Of a DNA stretch of 64,000 bases, positions 58,047-64,000 are shown in pieces. Position 1 is the first letter of the stretch. Every line of letters begins with the position of its first letter. This DNA comes from Fomes fomentarius (Eukaryota > Basidiomycota > Agaricomycetes > Polyporales > Polyporaceae): contig JABYQN010000010.1 of NCBI GenBank assembly GCA_022606135.1, positions 1,736,001-1,800,000 of the forward strand, read 5' to 3'. The translations under genes were made by a program, and so were the position numbers. The notes under the pieces are model-generated. The model was not told the DNA's origin. It ran no database searches and saw nothing but the letters and a program-made list of their open reading frames with translations.

Positions 58047-59011
58047 TCAGCAGTTACACCCCGCGTTCTGGCTGCTCTCCGAATCAATCCGGATTGGGTC
58101 CGGGTAATCCACGTACCTAGGAATAGAGTCAGCCCGATGATCCAAGGGTACCTCAAATACAAAGAACTCACAGCTGATCATCTTGCTCTTGTTGCAATGC
58201 GTTCTTGGCCACCGTCTGGAATGCCTGCTCCACGTTGATCGCTTCCTTCGCAGAAGTCTCGAAGTAGGGGATGTTGCCCTTCGACTGGCACCAGGTCATC
58301 GCACGCTTCTGCGTAACCTGTACAGTAGAAGACGACCGAAATGAACACTGCAGTAAACGGAAAGGCCTCAGGGCGTCGTACCTGACGCTTGCTCTCCTCC
58401 ATATCAATCTTGTTCCCAAGCACGACAAACGGGAAGTTCTCCGGGTCGTGTGGACTCGCCTGGATAAGGAATTCATCCCGCCAGCTGTCAAGAGTCTCGA
58501 ACGACTTCGCGCTGTTCACGTCGTAGACAAGTACGCAGCAGTCCGCGCCACGGTAGAAAGCCACACCCAACGACTGGAACCGCTCCTGACCCGCCGTATC
58601 CCAAAGCTGAACCCCACTTCAGACCATGTATGCCATTAAGTAGACGTCAAGCACACTCACCTGCATCGTCACCGGCCTGTCGTCCACAATTACCTCCTTC
58701 GTGAGGCTATAGGTTGATTAGTGGAGCTGAGCTGGGATAGATCCGGAGGGGGCTAGAACTCACAAGTCTGCACCAATGGTGGCCTTGTACTGGTTGCTGA
58801 ACCGCTTGTTCACATACTGGTTCATAAGGGAGGTCTTCCCGACCCTGCCATCGCGAACACAGACGGATTCATCGAGTCAGCCATCATGCACCGGGTAAAC
58901 GTCCGGCCAACGTACCCGCTATCGCCCAGGATGATAACCTATGAGGCGCGTCAAACAGGCCCAAGAGTAAGAGCTGAATACATATCGTACCTTGAGGAGG
59001 ACACGACCCAT
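58047..59011 (-). CDS. YPT7: Rab7-type GTPase Ypt7
   Basis: Small GTPase for late endosome, autophagosome and vacuole fusion. Exons: 59011-58991, 58938-58916, 58844-58764, 58706-58661, 58606-58382, 58317-58172, 58116-58047. The joins give [28 protein letters not shown] (P-loop split by an intron), [18 protein letters not shown] (switch I), [24 protein letters not shown] (switch II), [44 protein letters not shown] and the prenylation end [29 protein letters not shown] is typical of Rab7. Head-to-head with ATG16, 276 bases between start codons. Confidence 0.96.
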
Positions 59012-59287
59012 GTTGAGCGGAGTGATGGTACAGAGGAGGACTATGGAGGAGAGGGAGTGAGAGTCAGTTCCTACGATATGTGCACGTAACCGCCGTGACC
59101 GGAGACGACCCGGGCGCTCAGGCAGACAGGCGCTGGATGATCTCAGATGGTAGACGCTCTTATACCCATTTTGAGCTCCGCCTTGTCCTGCGCACACTTT
59201 GAAGTGTCCTCTGCCCAGTGCCCTTGCCACGATCTCCGTATCCGCTTCCCTGTCCTCCTCCGGCCCAGTGCCAGCCCCCCCTCCGTC
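59012..59287. promoter_or_regulatory. Bidirectional promoter region YPT7 / ATG16
   Basis: 276 bases between the start codons of YPT7 (minus) and ATG16 (plus). A plus-strand CT-rich stretch lies at about 59230-59285, next to the ATG16 start. Confidence 0.55.
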
Positions 59288-60334
59288 ATGGCAGAGCCGA
59301 CCTGGCAAGAAACGCTACGTCTGCGGCTCGTCGAGCGCAACGCGAGGGAGTCTGCGTATGCCCCCATCATCGAACAATGTACGTGTATCTGATACACTCG
59401 TATGCCTTATACCATGCCCATACGAGCCCCCAACCCCTTCGCCACCATCGTGAACGCGACAACAATGTGAACGCTGAAAAGATCGCAGATTGGCGCAACA
59501 GACGAAGCTCCTAAGGGAGCGCAATGCGTCTCTCCTACGCGCGATGGGCACCGCTCGTCCAAATCCGAGCAGCTCGACTGTATTTGTGCCTGGTACTGGT
59601 GACGAGTGCGTGTTCTTCTGTTTCCCAGCAATCGCCTATGCTTGATATACTGACCGTGAGTGTGTGAAGCAACCCGGTACGCGCCGCATACATCGCGTCG
59701 TTAGAGTCCCAAATATCGTCATTACGAGACGAGCTCGCGACGGTATACAAGACACAGGGTCAGAATGCGCAGAGGCTCCTGGCTATGAATGAGACGCTTC
59801 GAGAAAAGGAGGAACTCTCTCGAGTAGATGCTGAGAATCTGCGGAAATACCGAGATGAGATCGCGGTTCTCCGCAAGAAGGTCGAGCAGCACAGCGAGTT
59901 GATGGCGGAGAAGGATCACACAGCACAGGTGAGTGTTCGCGTTGGAAGACAAACTGCAACGAATATGTGTGAACGATACGTGCTAGATCCTACACGACGA
60001 GATCAACACTCTGCAGCTGGAGCTGGGCCAGATCGAAGAGCGCAACCAGAACCTAACAAAGGACAATGCAAAACTATTGCAGCGCTGGCTGGATGCGAAG
60101 CAAGCGGAGGCGGCCCGTATGAATGAGGCGAATGAGTTCTACGAGGAGATGCAGTCGCGTCGGCAAGCAGTGCTGAATTGGCAAGCGGGGCAGGGGGAGA
60201 ACGGAGACGGACCAGCGGCGAACTCGACGGTGTCGGGAAACGGGGAGGAGAAGAAGGAGACGGGAGCAACGACGACGAAGGATGGGACGCCATCTCACGC
60301 GGAGACGGACGTGAATCTGACACCGAATGGCTAA
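59288..60334 (+). CDS. ATG16: Autophagy protein Atg16
   Basis: Coiled-coil subunit of the Atg12-Atg5-Atg16 complex, which localises Atg8 lipidation on the phagophore. Exons: 59288-59378, 59482-59605, 59670-59928, 59987-60334. The N-terminus MAEPTWQETLRLRLVERNARE, then AYAPIIEQYRRLAQQTKLLRER, is the Atg5-binding region of the family. A long coiled coil follows (LESQISSLRDELATVYK, LREKEELSRVDAENLRKYRDEI, TLQLELGQIEERNQNLTKDNAKLLQRW) and FYEEMQSRR. The last 45 residues are disordered. No WD40 repeats, as usual for fungi. The acceptor AAAAG at 59481 is not strong but restores QYRRLAQQ. Confidence 0.92.
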
Positions 60335-61156
60335 TAGTGGACGACGAGTGAGGTGTGCACGTGTGTATCTTATTTCGCGTTTCTCTCAGCTGTCTTTTGA
60401 TTCTCCCTTACATGTCGATGGATACCCTGCTTTCCAGATATCATTCGTTACGTACGGTCCTTGCCCAATGTAATTGCGACGGTCTTGGCTTCGTGGTGCC
60501 TGATTGCTATTGCCTCAGACACATCTCGTGTGCGTGGTAACCTTTCTTTCTGGCTCGGGTGTCTCCCAGTTGTGCGCATGTGGTCTGTTGGACAGAGGGT
60601 GACAAGCACAGCACGCATGAGGAATTCTCGAAGCATTGTTGCTAATCTCGTGGCAGTGCATTCTATCGGCACCTGGTACTACATAGGTAAGTAGGGCACT
60701 CACGGCATCCCCCTTGGTCTTCACTCATGACACGCTCACAGGTACCTAGTGCTGGGTCTACAAGTGGTCAGAGTGCTATACGGCTCTCCCGTATGGCCTT
60801 GGGACCACCGATACTTGTCCATTGGAGTGGTACCTTGTTGCCAAATGGACTGACATTTACACAGCGGGCAGCCTATGCGGCACACCGGCACGCGTCGGGC
60901 GCTCTGCTGGGGTGCGGCCAGGAAAGGTTATTCGGAGGCCAGAGAGAGTAGGCCGGTTGGGGCTGTCATGGTCAGCCTCTTCGAAAGACGAACATAAGAT
61001 CGGGTGTGGTGTGCCTCCATCTACGTCCATAGCTGCTTGCCGCCGCCCAATCTAGTTCTCTCCTTTTCCTCAAGCTTCTTCCCCGACCTCAGGCTCGCCC
61101 TTCTTCTTCGTTCTGCTCCACACCCCACAGCCTAGCCAACAGACTACTCCCCCAAG
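60335..61156. other. Intergenic, no gene seen
   Basis: About 820 bases between ATG16 and the secreted-protein gene. Open frames up to 77 codons have no features of interest. The last 100 bases before 61157 are CT-rich, as in a leader. Confidence 0.55.
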
Positions 61157-62041
61157 ATGCGCACCCCTGCCCTCGCACTCGTCGCCGTCGCTGCTCTCAG
61201 CTCCAGCCTTGTTACTGCCTCCCCTGTCCCTGAACCCGGAAGCTACAATTCGCACGTCTATGCCGTCTCCGGCCCCGATTCTACTCCCGAGACTTCGTCT
61301 ACTCCCCGTCTGCGTCCTGTGATTGGCACCAAGGTCACTCGTGAAGCTGCTCCCGACCATGCTCCATCCCTCTACACCTTCACCAAGTACGCCTTCTACG
61401 CTTTCCGACTCGCTGTCACCTGACATGGCTAATGAGGTGACATAGGATCGGTCCTAGGGCATTGTGGAAGAGAGCGTTGGATGCCTTCACCGCTGGGGGG
61501 AACGCACACTCTGGTTCTACTGGCAATGTTTCTGGTGGTTCAGTTGCCAAGTACGTCTTTCCTATCCTTCACTAGCTCTCCAAACCCTGAATTTCCTCAG
61601 TGGCGGAACCATCACGCACTATAAGCGTACCGACGACAACAGCACGCTTGGTGGTAACGCATACACCGGCAACTCAGGCGATGTCGATGGTGGTGATGTG
61701 GTCAACCAGGGCAACAACTATGGCATGCCTACTATGCTCAACATGAACTCCAACAACGCAGGTAACGGTGGTAACTCCGTTGCCGGTTGCGCAAATGGTG
61801 GACATGGTAATGGGCGGGGCTCAGGCGGTAATGCCTACTCTGGAAGTTCTGGGAATGCCCAAGGAGGCAGCGTCTTCAACTCCGGCGCTATCATGAACAT
61901 CGACTCCAGTGCGTTCTACCTCATACCTGATCCAGACGTCTCGTTAACTGTTCCCGGACAGACAATGCCGGCGAAGCTGGCCTTTCCCAGACCGGGTGCG
62001 CTAATGGAGGCGACGTGTCAGACGATCCCGGGACGGCGTGA
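61157..62041 (+). CDS. Secreted Gly/Asn-rich repeat protein
   Basis: Exons 61157 to about 61388, from the acceptor near 61460 to 61550, from about 61602 to about 61908, and from 61969 to 62041 (GT-AG introns; the ends are read by frame). Signal peptide MRTPALALVAVAALSSSLVTAS. A charged propeptide-like region precedes three degenerate units: GGNAHSGSTGNVSGGSVAN, GGNAYTGNSGDVDGGDVVN and GGNAYSGSSGNAQGGSVFN. Between and after them are SNNAGNGGNSVAGCANGG and SNNAGEAGLSQTGCANGG. The Cys-containing second unit type and the first unit type form a regular alternation. The stop is at 62039-62041. No catalytic fold is recognised; a cell-wall or matrix protein is inferred. Confidence 0.72.
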
Positions 62042-62689
62042 ATGTATCAGATTCACTTGCCCCAACAGAAATGTCCATTATGTATGCATAACTCTACTAA
62101 GCATAGCACACGATCTATTCGTTGCACCATCGTGTCCTCCGCTCCACGACTGGTCTGGCAAAGTTTCAGCAGCAGTACTGTGATTCGTATGGCAGGACGC
62201 ATTACATGAATTTATTGTGCGCCGGCGATTATGATCTATCCATTCCAGTTCGAGGTGGTCTGCCTTGCAAGCGACTTCAGCAAGGTACATCGAGAGAGTG
62301 CCGCTGACGCACTCCCGGAGGTGAAGCCCATCATCTCTAACGCACACTCCTTGGATGTAGAGCGGCATAGTAGCCGAAACGTCAGATACATATTTAAAGT
62401 CCGACAGCCGACAAGATAACGATGGTACGAAACTGACGTTGTATCTCAACATCGTAGACAATAGTACCACTTGTACGACTGGGCCGAGCGGCATATAGAG
62501 AAAAGCGAAATTCTACGCCGAAGTCGGTCGTCGAACTTGAAGTAGAAATAGAGCGCATTGACGGCTCATGCGGGAGGTGTTGAGAGGCGTAACAATATGT
62601 TTTTCAATCTCTGGCTCTTGGGGGGCCGTGTACAAAGCGAGTCAAGGAGGCTTAGTAGCACGGGGGGCTTCAAGGATGAAGCTCAGATG
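62042..62689. other. Intergenic with a short LRR-like fragment
   Basis: About 650 bases without an intact gene. On the minus strand at about 62230-62330 a frame reads HLRECVSGTLSMYLAEVACK, which resembles HLQEFSGNPIGLYLAGLVCK of the LRR-like gene at 63.3-64.0 kb and may be a decayed fragment of it. Confidence 0.4.
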
Positions 62690-62835
62690 TGGTACTGTCT
62701 GTCGTTCCCTGAAGAATTGCAACGCGGGTGGTGCTGGGCCTCAGTCCTGCCAGGGTCCTACCAAGCGTGTGTGCTATTGGAGGCGACGTGTGAGACGATC
62801 CCGAGACAGCGTGATGGCATTGCTCACCGTTATTC
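62690..62835 (+). pseudogene. Decayed copy of the secreted repeat-protein 3' end
   Basis: The string TGGAGGCGACGTGT.AGACGATCCCG.GAC.GCGTGA matches the last exon of the gene at 61157-62041 (about 62010-62041). Upstream the copy reads NAGGAGPQSCQG like the SNNAGEAGLSQTGCANGG unit. A 1-nt shift and a TGA in place of TCA interrupt the frame. It is a truncated duplicate about 650 bases downstream of its source. Confidence 0.6.
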
Positions 62836-63317
62836 CTTCCCTGGCGTTACCTAGTCAACGTTACAGCTTGTTGCACCGTAGCGAACGAGTTTTCCGTATA
62901 AAGGACCGTCTAATAGTAACGTGTCAGCAGCGTCAAAGTGAATCTAGTAGCGTTACACGTCACATGGTTTCGTTCTGGACGATCTCGATCTCCCCATCAT
63001 CTCCTCTGCGTGTTTGCAAATGTCTAGTGTCGTCGTCACGGGGCCCCAAGACCACCATGGAGAATTTTTTGAGTGTCGTGACCTCATTTAACACGGATCA
63101 TGCATATTCATAAGAGTTGAAGCTTCGAAGTGAACGTTACGCAGGCCATAGTGGTATTGGCGTACCGGGCGGGGTATGATAGCACGGCCTAGTGATGTCC
63201 GGATCGGGGTCACAGTCGATGTGCATCCGTGGTTTCGGAGAGGGGTCAAGCCTATCGCCCGCCTGCAGGGTCAGCTCCAGATTCTCAAGCGGCACCCCTT
63301 GTAGTGACAAGAGGAGA
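62836..63317. other. Intergenic, no gene seen
   Basis: About 480 bases downstream of the decayed repeat-protein copy and beyond the 3' end of the LRR-like gene. Nothing is recognised. Confidence 0.5.
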
Positions 63318-63986
63318 TTAGCCTAGCGTGTCTGTCAGAACCCCTAGCTGTGCGCAAGGTCGCAGGCCACATACCATGAAATCCTCAACGTCTTGGTCTT
63401 TGTCTTTGCTCTCGATCACCAGCTGTAGTTTCAGCTTAGTGAGTAAGGAGCAACCAATTTGGCGCAAAATCTCCGATATTCCTCCTCCTCCGAGACCTGT
63501 TTCGTCATCATGTATCAGCAACCCTCGAACAGCGACGTCCAGCTCGGTCGGTCTCGCGGTACTGAGTGGAGGGTCGAGTACGTGGATCACTTCTATTGGC
63601 TCCAGATTGATGCGAGATATTTTGCAAACCAGCCCGGCAAGATACAATCCGATGGGATTCCCAGAAAACTCCTGGAGATGATCCCATGTCGACTGCTCGT
63701 CGACAAGCTGGTCGACCACGTTGGCCTGCCTGTGCTCTTCAGCTGCTAACTCGTGGCCCAGGACTCCTTCGGCATAGTCATCTAGGTCGCGGTGCGGCCT
63801 CAAAGAGAGATGAGTGAGGTTCGGGCATGCACGGATGTACGGGCCCAGCACCGGCCACTCGTCCTGGAGCTCGAGCCGGGTGAGGTTTGGGGATACGACT
63901 GCCGGTCGCAAGGGAGGATCCCATAGCATCCATGAACCGAACTCGATGTAGATAAGAAAGCGAGAGTGACTCGAGCGTCGGCGCAA
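63318..63986 (-). CDS. LRR/F-box-like protein, 5' part beyond the window
   Basis: The minus-strand frame has repeated LxxLxL-type sequence (NLTRLELQDEWPVLGPYIRACPNLTHLSLRPHRDL), as in the C-terminal leucine-rich part of Agaricomycete F-box proteins. Later text is LTKLKLQLVIESKD. The frame is bounded upstream by a TAG at about 63996, so the 5' part must come from another exon outside the window, or the gene is a fragment. The end at 63318 may also continue through an intron, since the last residues (AQLGVLTDTLG) are not distinctive. No F-box is visible in this piece. Function is unknown. Confidence 0.5.
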   Translation of the reverse strand: MRRRSSHSRFLIYIEFGSWMLWDPPLRPAVVSPNLTRLELQDEWPVLGPYIRACPNLTHLSLRPHRDLDDYAEGVLGHELAAEEHRQANVVDQLVDEQSTWDHLQEFSGNPIGLYLAGLVCKISRINLEPIEVIHVLDPPLSTARPTELDVAVRGLLIHDDETGLGGGGISEILRQIGCSLLTKLKLQLVIESKDKDQDVEDFMVCGLRPCAQLGVLTDTLG

Positions 63987-64000
63987 CCGCGGCCCCTAGG

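Overview
The window reads as nuclear DNA of a wood-decaying basidiomycete (Agaricomycetes, probably a polypore). Genes are packed on both strands and are rich in short introns, mostly 50 to 75 nt with GT-AG ends. The encoded set is typically fungal, and it includes a GH3 beta-glucosidase carrying an N-terminal cellulose-binding CBM1 module, which fits a lignocellulose degrader. No rRNA, tRNA, CRISPR or recognisable transposon was found. Gene models were built by reading frames and splice sites by eye; exon joins are given where they could be worked out.

Layout. 0-5.4 kb: a GH27 alpha-galactosidase (5' cut by the window edge) and an RBM26/27-type RNA-binding protein. 5.8-14.2 kb: a one-pass membrane protein, a PXA-domain protein, 6-phosphogluconolactonase head-to-head with an FHIT-type HIT hydrolase, and a proline-rich membrane protein. 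14.6-20.3 kb: three generations of an RBR (RING-IBR-RING) E3 ligase family: a 3' remnant, a copy with an in-frame stop, and an apparently intact copy, with the GINS subunit gene PSF1 among them. 21.6-26.5 kb: an M20 peptidase with 11 exons, a DNAJC17-type splicing co-chaperone, and a MYND-finger protein.

26.9-30.2 kb is an accessory stretch in which a non-coding or decayed element and a tiny Gln/Asn-rich three-exon gene occur twice, together with a decayed fragment of the MYND gene. 30.5-36.6 kb: a putative mitochondrial trypsin-like protease, a branched-chain aminotransferase, and 6-phosphogluconate dehydrogenase. 36.9-47.6 kb: the DEAH helicase Ecm16/DHX37, an ASNSD1-type asparagine synthetase-like protein, prohibitin 1, and a three-RRM Pub1/TIA1-type protein with an apparent frameshift. 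48.1-50.1 kb: two divergent secreted low-complexity proteins. 50.2-57.5 kb: the CBM1-GH3 beta-glucosidase and a PH-OSBP lipid-transfer protein. 58.0-60.3 kb: YPT7 and ATG16 head-to-head. 61.2-64 kb: a third secreted Gly/Asn-rich repeat protein, a decayed copy of its 3' end, and an LRR/F-box-like gene cut by the window edge.

Functional links: two consecutive oxidative pentose phosphate enzymes (lactonase and 6PGDH) lie in the window; Ypt7 and Atg16 both act in autophagy; Ecm16 (ribosome biogenesis), the RBM26 and Pub1 proteins and the DNAJC17 homologue are RNA-processing factors. The best candidates for something undescribed are the duplicated 26.9-30.2 kb module with its Q/N-rich micro-genes, the decaying RBR cluster, and the family of small secreted Gly-rich repeat proteins.
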